Part shown: piece after piece, positions 35,100 through 44,267 of the stretch
Layout of the letters: each line of letters opens with the position of its first letter
How positions within the stretch are numbered: the stretch's first letter is position 1
Assembly (NCBI RefSeq): GCF_001697145.1
Contig: NZ_CP012719.1
Location: 840,501-904,500 of the forward strand
Length of the DNA stretch: 64,000 bases
Source of the DNA: Streptococcus anginosus
GTDB taxonomy: Bacteria; Bacillota; Bacilli; Lactobacillales; Streptococcaceae
Reading direction: 5' to 3'
Made by a program: the position numbers and the translations under genes
Notes under the pieces: model-generated
Database searches by the model: none
What the model was told of the DNA's origin: nothing
The model's input: only the letters and a program-made list of their open reading frames with translations

Positions 35100-36830
35100 A
35101 TGATTAAAAGTTTATTTGGATATATAAAAGAGCATAAATGGTTATATTTATCCATTGCTCTGGTTTTGCTATTGTATGATTTTACCACGCTGATTCCAAC
35201 ACAGGTGATTCAGCGTTTAGTAGATCATCTGTCGCATCATAGTTTGACACAGCAGAATTTAATTAGAGACGTTGGTTTGTTAGCTCTGGTGACGATTTGT
35301 AACTATCTTTCGGCTTACTATTGGCATTTGAAGATATTTCAATCGTCCATTGATTATAAATTTCTCATGCAAAGAAGAGCTTTTGAGAAATTGGTAGCTA
35401 TGAGAACGCCTTTCTACGAAAAATTTCGTTCTGGCGATATTCTAACGCGTTTTTCAACGGATGTTGAGGGAATGATGGAGATGGCTGGCTATGGGATTGT
35501 CATTCTCTTATATGCTGGAGGCATGATTGCCTTTGTCATTCCGACCATGTTTTTTATCTCATGGGAAATTAGCTTACTGGCTATGCTTCCGCTTATGATA
35601 TTGATGATATGGATTTATTTTCTTGGAAAAAAACAAGATAAACTAGTCGAAATTAATCGTGAAGCAGTGGCATCTTTGAATGATGAGGTGTTGGAAACAA
35701 TAGAGGGAGTCCGAGTTGCGCGTGCTTATAGCAAGAAAGCAACCCAGAAAGAACAGTTCCAATTGCGCACGAAAGCTTTATCTAAGGTCGGTGATCAAAT
35801 TGCCAGCATTCAATATCTTTACGCACCGCTCTCCTCTGTCTTTATCGCTTTATCAACGGTTATTGTGCTTCTTATTGGCGCTGCTTTTATAAAAACGGGA
35901 CAGTTAACAATTGGGCAAGTGATTGCTCTTCAATTGTATATGATTAGCCTGATTGAACCTTTTTGGATGCTGTCGGATTTTATTTTGGTCTACCAAACAG
36001 GGAAAACGTCTTTTAAAAAGGTCACAGAATTGATTGAAACGACAGATGATATGGAAATGAGTGGCAAAGAGGAGTTAAAACATCTTATCTCTATTCGTTT
36101 TCAGGATTATTATTTTACTTACCCACAAGCAGAAACCCCCAGTTTGCGTAACATAGCTTGGCAAATCGAAGCAGGAAAAACGTATGGTATTGTTGGAAAA
36201 ACTGGCTCTGGTAAAACGACCTTAGTTCGTCAGCTTCTTCAGCAATATCCTGTTGGACAAGGTGTATTTCAGATAAATGGAAAATCTGTCAGTCACTATT
36301 CACGTCAATCGATTGAAGCGATGATTGGTTATGTCCCTCAGGAGCATATTTTGTTTTCAAAATCCGTCAAAGACAATATTGCCTTTGGCAAAAGAAATGC
36401 GACACTAAGTGATATTGAGCAATCTATTGAAACAGCGGCATTTTCAGAAGATTTAAAACGAATGCCAGACGGGCTGGAAACTCTTATTGGTGAGAGGGGA
36501 GTGTCAATATCTGGCGGTCAAAAACAAAGAATTTCTTTAGCACGCGCCTTTATTAGACAACCAGAAGTCCTCATTTTGGATGATTCTTTGTCAGCAGTTG
36601 ACGCTCAAACAGAGCGTCGAATTATCCAAAATCTTCAGGATATGCGAGCGAATCAGACAACAATCATTGTGACGCACCGTTTGTCAGCTATCCAGCAGGC
36701 AGACTGGGCTCTTGTCTTAGAAGATGGACAAATTGTTGAAGAAGGGACTCCGAACCAGTTGCTAAATAAAGGAGGCTGGTATGCCGAACAATATCAGCGG
36801 CAGCAACATCAGAAAGGAGGGAGCGAATGA
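35100..36830 (+). CDS. Heterodimeric ABC exporter subunit 1 (degenerate catalytic NBD)
   Basis: A 576-residue half-transporter: six membrane segments (1-310), then an ATPase domain with Walker A GKTGSGKTTL (about 370-379), signature ISGGQKQR and Walker B LILDDSLSAVD. The catalytic Glu after Walker B is Asp here. Start ATG 35100 follows AAAGGA; the frame opens earlier but inside the terminator. Coupled to subunit 2 by an ATGA overlap. The family includes PatAB, SatAB, LmrCD and BmrCD drug exporters; the substrate is inferred, not known. Confidence 0.92.
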   Translation: MIKSLFGYIKEHKWLYLSIALVLLLYDFTTLIPTQVIQRLVDHLSHHSLTQQNLIRDVGLLALVTICNYLSAYYWHLKIFQSSIDYKFLMQRRAFEKLVAMRTPFYEKFRSGDILTRFSTDVEGMMEMAGYGIVILLYAGGMIAFVIPTMFFISWEISLLAMLPLMILMIWIYFLGKKQDKLVEINREAVASLNDEVLETIEGVRVARAYSKKATQKEQFQLRTKALSKVGDQIASIQYLYAPLSSVFIALSTVIVLLIGAAFIKTGQLTIGQVIALQLYMISLIEPFWMLSDFILVYQTGKTSFKKVTELIETTDDMEMSGKEELKHLISIRFQDYYFTYPQAETPSLRNIAWQIEAGKTYGIVGKTGSGKTTLVRQLLQQYPVGQGVFQINGKSVSHYSRQSIEAMIGYVPQEHILFSKSVKDNIAFGKRNATLSDIEQSIETAAFSEDLKRMPDGLETLIGERGVSISGGQKQRISLARAFIRQPEVLILDDSLSAVDAQTERRIIQNLQDMRANQTTIIVTHRLSAIQQADWALVLEDGQIVEEGTPNQLLNKGGWYAEQYQRQQHQKGGSE

Positions 36831-38563
36831 GTATCATTAGCCGTTTATTAAAAGAACTAAAAGTTGTTCGAATTGCATTCTTTCTTGCAGTTGGAATTGC
36901 TGTCTTAGCAACAGTGACTAGTCAACTGTCCCCTCTCTTTTTGAGAAATATGATAGACGGACCACTTACACAGATTGGAAGCGGAAAAGAGCGTCAGATT
37001 CAGCTTTTGCAATTAGCTGGATTATACATAATTGTTGTAGTTTTGGGGAGCATACTGACTTACTTAGGTGATCGCCTTTTAGCGCATTGTGGAAACAAAG
37101 TAGCAGAACATCTGAGGAATGAAGCTTATCAGGTGATGCAAAATTTGCCGATTTCTTACTTTGATGATAAGCCGGCAGGTAAGATTGCAACCAGAATTGT
37201 AAATGATACGGAAACCTTACGAAGACAATTTTATGCTAGTTTAGTTAGTGTTTTGATTCAAGTTCTTCGGATTGTTTTTACCTACGCTTTATTGTTTTAC
37301 CTTAGTCCGCTTGCTGCCTCGGTACTTTTGCTATTGCTTCCTGCTTTTTATGGGATACAAGTATTTTATAAAAAACTAACGGACAAGCCGATGAAAGACT
37401 TTTATGATTCACGGAGTGACATCAATAATCAAGTGAATGAATTGATGCATGGAGCTAGTCTGATACAGCTATATCATCAGGAAAAAATAGTTCTTTCAGA
37501 ATTTGATGCAACTGCCCGAAAAATGAGCCAAGCAGATAAACAAATTGTATGGGTAAGTGCTCTTTCGTCTTGGCCATTAACGGAATTTTTAAAAAATACA
37601 GTGCTTGCTGTCATTTTGACAATAGTTGGTCAGCAATTTTTAGGCGGTCATAGCGTTATTACCGCAGGTGTACTGTTTGTCTATCTAAATTATATTATTG
37701 ATTTATTTGAGATGATGGGTTTTCTGGTTCGGCTTTTTCCGAATGTACAACGATCATTGGAAACAGGAAAACGAGTTTTAGAATTGCTAGATCAACCTCA
37801 GGAAGCGGATGAGAAAACGCAGTTAACAGTCAATAAAGGTGAGGTTGTGTTTGAACATGTGAGCTTTGCGTATGAGAAAGGAAAGACTATTCTGCATGAT
37901 ATTAGCTTTAAGGCAAAGCAAGGGGAGACGATTGCTTTGGTGGGACATACCGGCTCTGGAAAATCTTCTATCATGAACCTACTTTATCGTTTCTACGATC
38001 CTCAAAAAGGGAAAATATATATTGATCAACAAGACATCAAACAATATTCTCGGGAAAGTCTTCGTAGTCACATGGGAATTGTCTTGCAAGATCCTTATCT
38101 ATTCACGGGAACGCTAGCAAGCAATGTAGCTATGAGTCATTCAGGCATCAATCGTGAAAAAGTTCTGGAAGCTTTAGAAAAGGTCGGTGCAGGGGACTTG
38201 CTGGCTCGTTGTAAAAAAGGAATTGATGAACCTGTAAAGGATAAAGGAACAGCATTTTCGAGCGGTGAACGGCAATTGATTTCATTTGCACGAACTCTCT
38301 ACGCTAATCCCAAAATTTTAATATTGGACGAAGCAACTTCCCATATTGATACAGAAACCGAAGAAATGATTCAAAAAGCAATGGCTGTGGTAAAGGAGGG
38401 GAGGACAACTTTTATCATTGCTCACCGTTTGTCCACCATTCAGGATGCAGACCAAATTTTGGTTATTTCTGAAGGAAAGATTGTGGAGCGAGGGCAACAT
38501 GATACATTGGTAAAACAAAATGGCATTTATGCTCAAATGAGCCGTCTCCAGCAACAAGTATAA
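36827..38563 (+). CDS. Heterodimeric ABC exporter subunit 2
   Basis: A 578-residue half-transporter with six membrane segments and an ATPase domain with Walker A GHTGSGKSSI and canonical Walker B LILDEATSHID with the catalytic Glu. Its signature is degenerate (SSGERQ instead of SGGQ). Together with subunit 1 (canonical signature, Asp at the catalytic Glu position) this is the classic asymmetric heterodimer with one consensus and one degenerate ATP site. Probably multidrug export; last gene of the leader-attenuated operon. Confidence 0.92.
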   Translation: MSIISRLLKELKVVRIAFFLAVGIAVLATVTSQLSPLFLRNMIDGPLTQIGSGKERQIQLLQLAGLYIIVVVLGSILTYLGDRLLAHCGNKVAEHLRNEAYQVMQNLPISYFDDKPAGKIATRIVNDTETLRRQFYASLVSVLIQVLRIVFTYALLFYLSPLAASVLLLLLPAFYGIQVFYKKLTDKPMKDFYDSRSDINNQVNELMHGASLIQLYHQEKIVLSEFDATARKMSQADKQIVWVSALSSWPLTEFLKNTVLAVILTIVGQQFLGGHSVITAGVLFVYLNYIIDLFEMMGFLVRLFPNVQRSLETGKRVLELLDQPQEADEKTQLTVNKGEVVFEHVSFAYEKGKTILHDISFKAKQGETIALVGHTGSGKSSIMNLLYRFYDPQKGKIYIDQQDIKQYSRESLRSHMGIVLQDPYLFTGTLASNVAMSHSGINREKVLEALEKVGAGDLLARCKKGIDEPVKDKGTAFSSGERQLISFARTLYANPKILILDEATSHIDTETEEMIQKAMAVVKEGRTTFIIAHRLSTIQDADQILVISEGKIVERGQHDTLVKQNGIYAQMSRLQQQV

Positions 38564-38644
38564 GTTTTGAAAGAAAAAAATGTGAAGTAAAGAGCAGAAC
38601 GAAATAGTAAATGATTAATAAATCAGGCACCCCTATCTGAAATA

Positions 38645-38653
38645 TGGTATAAT
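38645..38653 (+). promoter_or_regulatory. Extended -10 promoter of ybeY-dgk
   Basis: TGG-TATAAT (hexamer 38648-38653), 29 bases before the ybeY ATG. Confidence 0.55.
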
Positions 38654-38681
38654 GAAGTGATACTAATAAAGTAGGTGTAAT

Positions 38682-39179
38682 ATGTATATAGAAATGGTCG
38701 ACGAGACAGGGCAAGTTTCAGAAGAAATCATCAAGCAAACACATGATATACTGGAATTTGCTGCTAAAAAGATTGGCAAAGAAGAAAAAGAAATGGCAGT
38801 GACATTTGTTACCAACGAGCGCAGCCATGAGCTGAATTTGGAATATCGAAATACAGATCGTCCGACAGATGTTATCAGCTTGGAGTACAAGCCTGAGCTG
38901 GACATTGCCATTGACGAGGAGGATTTACTAGAAAATCCTGAGCTGGCGGAAATGTTAGAGGATTTTGATGCCTATATCGGAGAGCTCTTTATTTCCATAG
39001 ATAAGGCGCGTGAACAAGCAGAAGAATATGGTCACAGTTTTGAGCGAGAGATGGGGTTTCTTGCAGTACATGGTTTTCTGCATATCAATGGATACGATCA
39101 CTATACGCCGGAAGAAGAGGCGGAAATGTTTGGCTTACAGGAAGAAATTTTGACTGCTTATGGACTTACAAGACAATAA
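38682..39179 (+). CDS. ybeY: YbeY endoribonuclease
   Basis: Single-strand-specific endoribonuclease involved in 16S rRNA 3' maturation and ribosome quality control. The 165-residue protein has the zinc site [11 protein letters not shown] (three histidines) and [14 protein letters not shown] upstream. ATG 38682. The 3' end overlaps dgk by 20 bases, and era follows; ybeY-dgk-era is a conserved streptococcal order. Confidence 0.96.
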   Translation: MYIEMVDETGQVSEEIIKQTHDILEFAAKKIGKEEKEMAVTFVTNERSHELNLEYRNTDRPTDVISLEYKPELDIAIDEEDLLENPELAEMLEDFDAYIGELFISIDKAREQAEEYGHSFEREMGFLAVHGFLHINGYDHYTPEEEAEMFGLQEEILTAYGLTRQ

Positions 39180-39564
39180 TACAAATAAACGCAAATGGAA
39201 AAATCGAGATGTGATTTCGAGTTTAGAATTTGCTCTGACAGGGATTTTTACAGCAATCAAAGAAGAGCGCAATATGCGCAATCATGCTGTTTCAGCAGTT
39301 GCGGTCGTGCTTGCAGGATTGCTTTTTCGGGTATCTGCGATAGAGTGGCTCTTTCTCTTTTTGAGTATTTTTCTAGTCATTTCTTTTGAGATTATGAACT
39401 CTGCTATTGAAAATGTGGTGGATTTAGCTAGTGATTATCACTTTTCCATGCGAGCTAAAAATGCCAAGGATATGGCAGCAGGAGCTGTTTTGGTTGTTTC
39501 GGGTTTTGCGGTTATAACAGGATTGATTATTTTCGTTCCGAAAATTTGGAATTTACTTTTTTAA
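39160..39564 (+). CDS. dgkA: Diacylglycerol/undecaprenol kinase
   Basis: Small membrane kinase with three hydrophobic segments in 134 residues. The signature [15 protein letters not shown] and the N-terminal amphipathic region ([19 protein letters not shown]) define the DgkA family. In streptococci the enzyme prefers undecaprenol and has been linked to acid tolerance. Overlaps ybeY by 20 bases. Confidence 0.92.
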   Translation: MDLQDNNTNKRKWKNRDVISSLEFALTGIFTAIKEERNMRNHAVSAVAVVLAGLLFRVSAIEWLFLFLSIFLVISFEIMNSAIENVVDLASDYHFSMRAKNAKDMAAGAVLVVSGFAVITGLIIFVPKIWNLLF

Positions 39565-39567
39565 CAT

Positions 39568-39597
39568 GAAAATCGGAGAATCCTTTCCGATTTTCTT
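39568..39597 (+). terminator. Hairpin after dgkA
   Basis: GAAAATCGG (39568-39576) / CCGATTTTC (39587-39595) with T-rich tail; probably partial termination before era. Confidence 0.65.
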
Positions 39598-39631
39598 ATA
39601 TTAGACTAATAAGGAATAAACGAGGTGAAAA

Positions 39632-40531
39632 ATGACCTTTAAATCAGGATTTGTTGCTATTTTAGGACGTCCAAATGTTGGAAAGTCTACTTTTTTAAAT
39701 CATGTTATGGGGCAAAAGATTGCTATCATGAGTGATAAGGCTCAGACGACTCGTAACAAGATTATGGGAATTTACACGACAGATCAGGAGCAGATTGTCT
39801 TTATTGATACGCCAGGGATTCATAAGCCAAAGACTGCCTTGGGCGACTTTATGGTGGAATCCGCTTACAGCACGTTGCGTGAAGTGGATACAGTTCTTTT
39901 TATGGTTTCTGCCGATGAAAACCGCGGTAAGGGTGATGATATGATTATGGAGCGTTTAAAAGCAGCTAAGGTTCCTGTCATCTTGGTGGTCAATAAGATT
40001 GACAAGGTGCATCCTAATCAGCTGCTGAGTCAGATTGATGATTACCGCAAGCAGATGGACTTTAAGGAAGTTGTGCCAATTTCTGCTCTTCAAGGCAATA
40101 ATGTTTCGCATCTAGTTGATATTTTAAGTGAAAACTTAGAGGAAGGTTTCCAATATTTCCCAGCTGACCAGATTACCGACCACCCTGAGCGTTTTTTGGT
40201 TTCTGAGATGATTCGGGAAAAGGTTTTATTGCTGACACGTGAAGAAATTCCGCATTCGGTGGCGGTAGTCATTGACAGTATGAAGCGGGATGAGGAGACT
40301 GATAAAGTGCATATCCGTGCTACCATTATGGTGGAAAGAGACAGTCAAAAGGGCATTATCATCGGCAAAGGCGGCTCTATGCTTAAGAAAATCGGCTCTT
40401 TGGCACGCCGCGACATTGAACTCATGCTGGGTGATAAAGTCTTTCTTGAAACTTGGGTTAAAGTCAAGAAAAACTGGCGAGACAAAAAGATAGACTTGGC
40501 AGATTTTGGATATAACAAAAAGGAGTATTAG
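39632..40531 (+). CDS. era: GTPase Era
   Basis: Essential GTPase that binds the 16S rRNA 3' end during 30S assembly. The 299-residue protein has G1 GRPNVGKST (residues 12-20), G3 DTPG and G4 NKID, and a C-terminal KH domain with [14 protein letters not shown] 39632 follows GAGGTG. The stop abuts the hydrolase pseudogene. Confidence 0.97.
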   Translation: MTFKSGFVAILGRPNVGKSTFLNHVMGQKIAIMSDKAQTTRNKIMGIYTTDQEQIVFIDTPGIHKPKTALGDFMVESAYSTLREVDTVLFMVSADENRGKGDDMIMERLKAAKVPVILVVNKIDKVHPNQLLSQIDDYRKQMDFKEVVPISALQGNNVSHLVDILSENLEEGFQYFPADQITDHPERFLVSEMIREKVLLLTREEIPHSVAVVIDSMKRDEETDKVHIRATIMVERDSQKGIIIGKGGSMLKKIGSLARRDIELMLGDKVFLETWVKVKKNWRDKKIDLADFGYNKKEY

Positions 40532-40540
40532 AGGCTGAGG

Positions 40541-41308
40541 AAGATCAGGTCATTATTTGTCGCAGAAAAAGGTCACCAAAATGATAAAAGTATTGTCCTT
40601 TTGTATGCGTCTGGTTCTAGCAGTTAGATGTGGGCACATCATATCGCTGAGTTAAAAAATGATTTTCACTGTATAGCTGTTGATTTGTCTGGACATGGTT
40701 CTAGCCGCGACATTGGGCGGACAAATTTTAATGATGTTACAGAAATGATTGCTGATATCATCAAAAACAGGGCTCACGGCAAGCCGCACCTTGTTGGACT
40801 ATCGTTGGGAGGCAGTCTCGTTCTTAAATTGTTGGAAAAACATGCTGATTTATTTGATATAGCGATTGTTGACGGTGCCTGTCACCACCCTATAAAAGGC
40901 TACCGCAAAGTCATTGCCGGTGTTTACATCATGTCGTTATTAAAAAACACTAAGCTAATGGGCAACCTTATGGCAAAAATGATGCAGAAAGATGGTGTAC
41001 CTGAAGAGAGCTATCGTTAGTTCATAATGGATTTGCAAAGGGCTTCTGCTAAGTCTTTTCGCCGAGCAATGTTACAGGCAAATCTGCTGAGGATTACTGC
41101 AAATTTCGACAATCCTGTTTTCTCTGTTTCGGGCGGTAAAGAATCGAAGTCAATTCATGAATCTCATAAAGAATTGGTAAGAAAAAACAGACTGAGTAAT
41201 TGTGCCTATTATCCAAATAAAGGGCATACTTGGTTGTTTAGTGATATTGACACGCATATACAATTACTCCGCTACTTTTTTAAGACGGAGCATTTCCATA
41301 TAAATTGA
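40541..41308 (+). pseudogene. Alpha/beta hydrolase, broken by two in-frame TAG stops
   Basis: A single continuous reading frame spells an alpha/beta-hydrolase: KIRSLFVAEKG at the start, then ASGSSS-stop-MWAHHI at 40625-40627, DLSGHGSS, nucleophile elbow GLSLGGS, then a second stop at 41018-41020, and the C-terminal NKGHTW with the catalytic His context. No start codon precedes the frame. Only two stop codons break an otherwise intact frame, so inactivation is recent. Substrate class unknown. Confidence 0.82.
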
Positions 41309-41321
41309 AAGGTTTCTAAAT

Positions 41322-41792
41322 ATGGACTACATTTCCTACATTCGCTCAAAAGTTGGGCATGACAAGGTTATCCTGACCTTTGCTGGTGGTATTTTAGCAG
41401 ATGACAAGGGATGCGTGCTGTTGCAACTACGCGGGGATAAGAAAACATGGGCTATTCCAGGCGGTGCAATGGAGCTTGGCGAATCCACTCTTGATACTGC
41501 TAAGCGTGAATTTTTTGAAGAAACTGGCATTGAAGTAGAAGCTACTTGTTTTCTCAATGTTTATAGTAATTTCGAGGAAGTTTATCCGAATGGTGATGCG
41601 GTGCAGACGGTTGTCTTCATCTATGAGCTGGCGGCGGTTTCACCAGTGAATATTGCAGATTTTCACAATGAGGAAACTCTACGCCTGCGTTTCTTTTCTA
41701 AGGAAGAAATTGAGAATTTAGAATCTGTGAGTAGTAAGCATCGCCTGATGTTAGCTGAGTATTTTGATGACAACTTTGCGATGGGACATTGA
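41322..41792 (+). CDS. Nudix hydrolase
   Basis: A 156-residue Nudix protein with an intact box: GGAMELGESTLDTAKREFFEETGI (residues about 47-70) fits Gx5Ex7REUxEExGU. Substrate cannot be assigned from the box alone; ADP-ribose, nucleotide sugars or damaged nucleotides are possible. It lies between the hydrolase pseudogene and a DinB-like gene, in the accessory segment between era and mutM. Confidence 0.87.
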   Translation: MDYISYIRSKVGHDKVILTFAGGILADDKGCVLLQLRGDKKTWAIPGGAMELGESTLDTAKREFFEETGIEVEATCFLNVYSNFEEVYPNGDAVQTVVFIYELAAVSPVNIADFHNEETLRLRFFSKEEIENLESVSSKHRLMLAEYFDDNFAMGH

Positions 41793-41845
41793 GTTGAGAT
41801 TGACATATAATCCGTGATTAATTTATTTTTTAAGGAGGTAGGGCA

Positions 41846-42370
41846 ATGGAATTTGTAAATCTTTTAGTGGAAAATGTGGAACGAGCCGAGGAGCGTTTTT
41901 TGTCGGTGCTGACTAATTTATCTGTGGAAGAAGCGAATGCTTTTCCGGTTGCGGATACAGTTCCATCCATTAAGTCTGTGACTTGGTTGACTTGGCATAC
42001 GGCGCGGGAGCTGGATTTTCAGATTGCTGATTTAGCTAAGACCGAGCCAGTCTGGTTCTCTAAAGGTTGGAAGAAAAAGTTTGCCTTGGATTTGCTAGAT
42101 GATACGGAAGATTGGCACCATACTCCTCAAGAAGCGCATAAAGTTGTGGTGACAGATATTGAGTTGCTCAAAGGCTATCTGTCTGATGCGGTTGCGGCAA
42201 CAATTGCTTATTTATCAGAGGTGAATGAAGACAGTTTGGAAGATGTTATTGATGAGAATTGGACTCCAGCAGTTAAGCGTGGGAATCGTTTAGTATCGAT
42301 CATCGACGATGCTGCTATGCATTCAGGTCAGGCAATCTATGCTCGCCGCCTGCTAGGAAGAGAAGATTGA
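41846..42370 (+). CDS. DinB-like superfamily protein
   Basis: A 174-residue four-helix-bundle protein of the DinB/DfsB group. Metal-ligand histidine candidates are visible in WLTWHTARELDFQ (about residue 53), DDTEDWHHT and DDAAMHSGQAIYARR. This superfamily includes thiol-S-transferases and uncharacterised proteins; the activity is not known. RBS AAGGAGG precedes ATG 41846. Its stop overlaps the next gene's TTG. Confidence 0.8.
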   Translation: MEFVNLLVENVERAEERFLSVLTNLSVEEANAFPVADTVPSIKSVTWLTWHTARELDFQIADLAKTEPVWFSKGWKKKFALDLLDDTEDWHHTPQEAHKVVVTDIELLKGYLSDAVAATIAYLSEVNEDSLEDVIDENWTPAVKRGNRLVSIIDDAAMHSGQAIYARRLLGRED

Positions 42371-42822
42371 AAAAGGTAATGGTAGGGGAAGTTCGAGCGG
42401 TCGAAAAATCTCATCTAGCTGATTGGGCTTACTTTGCTCATTTAGTTTGGAAAACAGAGAAAAAGAAATTACTAGCAGCATTTTCTGAAGGAAAATTTCC
42501 TAATGAATTTTTGTACTACATAGAAGGAGAAGCCGTTGCTTGGATCAGCTTATCTATGCGTTCGGAGTATGTGGAAGGAGCAGAGCAACTTCCTATCGCA
42601 TATATTGAAGGCATAGCGGTAGCACCTGCTTTTCAAAGAAATGGCATCGCTCATCAACTTCTAGAGTTTGCACAGTCGTGGGCGACAGAAAAAGGAGTGT
42701 ACCAGCTAGCTGCAGATTGTGATATGGACAATGCAGTCAGTCAAGCTTTTCACAAGGGTGCGGGATTTGAAGAAATAAGTCGAACTGTTCATTATATGTT
42801 ACATTTGGATAAGAAAGGATAA
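42367..42822 (+). CDS. GNAT acetyltransferase, AAC(6')-like
   Basis: A 151-residue acetyltransferase with acetyl-CoA site [20 protein letters not shown] and late-domain [19 protein letters not shown]. The layout ([12 protein letters not shown], then [25 protein letters not shown]) resembles aminoglycoside 6'-N-acetyltransferases of the AAC(6')-I group. This does not prove resistance. TTG 42367 overlaps the DinB-like stop (TTGA) and has AGGAAG upstream; ATG 42379 is an alternative. Confidence 0.72.
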   Translation: MKKVMVGEVRAVEKSHLADWAYFAHLVWKTEKKKLLAAFSEGKFPNEFLYYIEGEAVAWISLSMRSEYVEGAEQLPIAYIEGIAVAPAFQRNGIAHQLLEFAQSWATEKGVYQLAADCDMDNAVSQAFHKGAGFEEISRTVHYMLHLDKKG

Positions 42823-42829
42823 AGATTTT

Positions 42830-43654
42830 ATGCCCGAATTACCAGAAGTAGAAACGGTACGCCGTGGTTTAGAGCGGCTGGTTAAAGGAAAAGAGATTGA
42901 AAAGGTAGATGTCCGTTATGCCAAGATGATTGGAACGGGGGCAGATCCTTTTGTCTTAGAATTACCGGGGCAAAGCATTGATGCTGTTGGGCGTCGGGGC
43001 AAGTATCTGATTTTTTATTTGACGAATTGGGTGCTGATTTCGCATTTGCGCATGGAAGGAAAGTATCTTTTCTATCCTGAAGAGGTCCAGTTGACGAAGC
43101 ATTCTCATGTAATTTTTCATTTTACAGATGGCAGCAGCCTCGTTTATCAGGATGTTCGGAAATTTGGCACGATGGAGTTGTTGAGAAAAGAACAAATAAC
43201 ATCCTATTTTACTGAGCGAAAGCTAGGACCAGAACCGACTGAATCAGATTTTCATTTACTGCCATTTGAAACCGCTCTGAAAAAATCTAAGAAATTGATT
43301 AAACCTTACCTGTTGGATCAAACTTTAGTAGCTGGTCTTGGCAATATCTATGTAGATGAAGTATTATGGCGGGCGCAGATTCATCCGGCAAGAGCAGCTC
43401 AAAGTTTGACTGCTGGAGAAGCAGAGGAATTACGCAAGCAGATTATTGCAGTCTTGCAGTTAGGTATTGAAAAAGGCGGTTCAACCATTCGCACCTACCG
43501 TAATGCTTTGGGAGAAGACGGAACCATGCAGGATTTCCTGCAAGTCTATGGAAAAACAGGCCAACCTTGTACTAGATGCGGTCACGAAATTGAAAAAATC
43601 AAACTAGCTGGTCGTGGAACTCACCTTTGTCCACATTGTCAAAAAATGAGGTAG
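42830..43654 (+). CDS. mutM: Formamidopyrimidine-DNA glycosylase
   Basis: Removes 8-oxoguanine and formamidopyrimidines from DNA, with AP lyase activity. The 274-residue protein begins [13 protein letters not shown] (catalytic Pro1 after Met removal, E2, E5), contains the H2TH region GLGNIYVDE and ends with a zinc finger CTRC...CPHC. ATG 42830. Forms a unit with coaE (3-base gap) and pmrA. Confidence 0.97.
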   Translation: MPELPEVETVRRGLERLVKGKEIEKVDVRYAKMIGTGADPFVLELPGQSIDAVGRRGKYLIFYLTNWVLISHLRMEGKYLFYPEEVQLTKHSHVIFHFTDGSSLVYQDVRKFGTMELLRKEQITSYFTERKLGPEPTESDFHLLPFETALKKSKKLIKPYLLDQTLVAGLGNIYVDEVLWRAQIHPARAAQSLTAGEAEELRKQIIAVLQLGIEKGGSTIRTYRNALGEDGTMQDFLQVYGKTGQPCTRCGHEIEKIKLAGRGTHLCPHCQKMR

Positions 43655-43657
43655 GAC

Positions 43658-44251
43658 ATGGCAAAAATAATCGGAATTACAGGCGGTATTGCTTCTGGCA
43701 AATCGACAGTCACAAATTGTCTCAGGCAAAAGGGCTATCAGGTCATTGATGCGGATCAGGTGGTTCATGAATTGCAGAAACCGGGAGGTCGACTTTATCA
43801 AGTTCTGTTGTCAGAATTTGGAACAGAAATTTTATTGGCAGACGGTCAATTGGATCGAAAAAAGCTAGGAGCTCTTCTCTTTAGTCGTCCCAATTTACTA
43901 GAGAAGTCCAGTCGCTTACAAAATAATATTATTCGAGAAGAATTAGCTTTAAAACGTGAGCAATTGGCAGCAACAGAAGAGCTTTTCTTTATGGATATTC
44001 CACTCTTATTTGAACAGGAGTATGAAGATTGGTTTGACCAAGTTTGGCTAGTAGATGTGAGTAAAGATACTCAATTAGAACGTTTAATGACTCGAAATAA
44101 TCTTAGTCAAGAAGAGGCTCAACAACGCATAGCAGCCCAACTTTCTTTGGCAGAAAAAAGACAAAGAGCTGAGATTGTGATTGACAATAATGGTGCGCTT
44201 TCGGCTACTTTAAAGCAGGTGCAGGCATTTTTAGACAAAGAAAGAAGATGA
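43658..44251 (+). CDS. coaE: Dephospho-CoA kinase
   Basis: Last step of coenzyme A synthesis. The 197-residue P-loop kinase has Walker A GGIASGKST (residues 9-17) and DADQVVHEL, and the conserved DIPLLFE motif. It starts three bases after mutM. Confidence 0.96.
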   Translation: MAKIIGITGGIASGKSTVTNCLRQKGYQVIDADQVVHELQKPGGRLYQVLLSEFGTEILLADGQLDRKKLGALLFSRPNLLEKSSRLQNNIIREELALKREQLAATEELFFMDIPLLFEQEYEDWFDQVWLVDVSKDTQLERLMTRNNLSQEEAQQRIAAQLSLAEKRQRAEIVIDNNGALSATLKQVQAFLDKERR

Positions 44252-44267
44252 TTTTATTAAGAATCAA

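Noticed and set aside
35100..38563. Naming the ABC pair patAB or satAB
   Set aside because: Domain asymmetry shows the type only; orthology needs alignment and phylogeny.
42367..42822. Calling the acetyltransferase an aminoglycoside resistance gene
   Set aside because: The fold resembles AAC(6')-I but substrate specificity cannot be read from this sequence.
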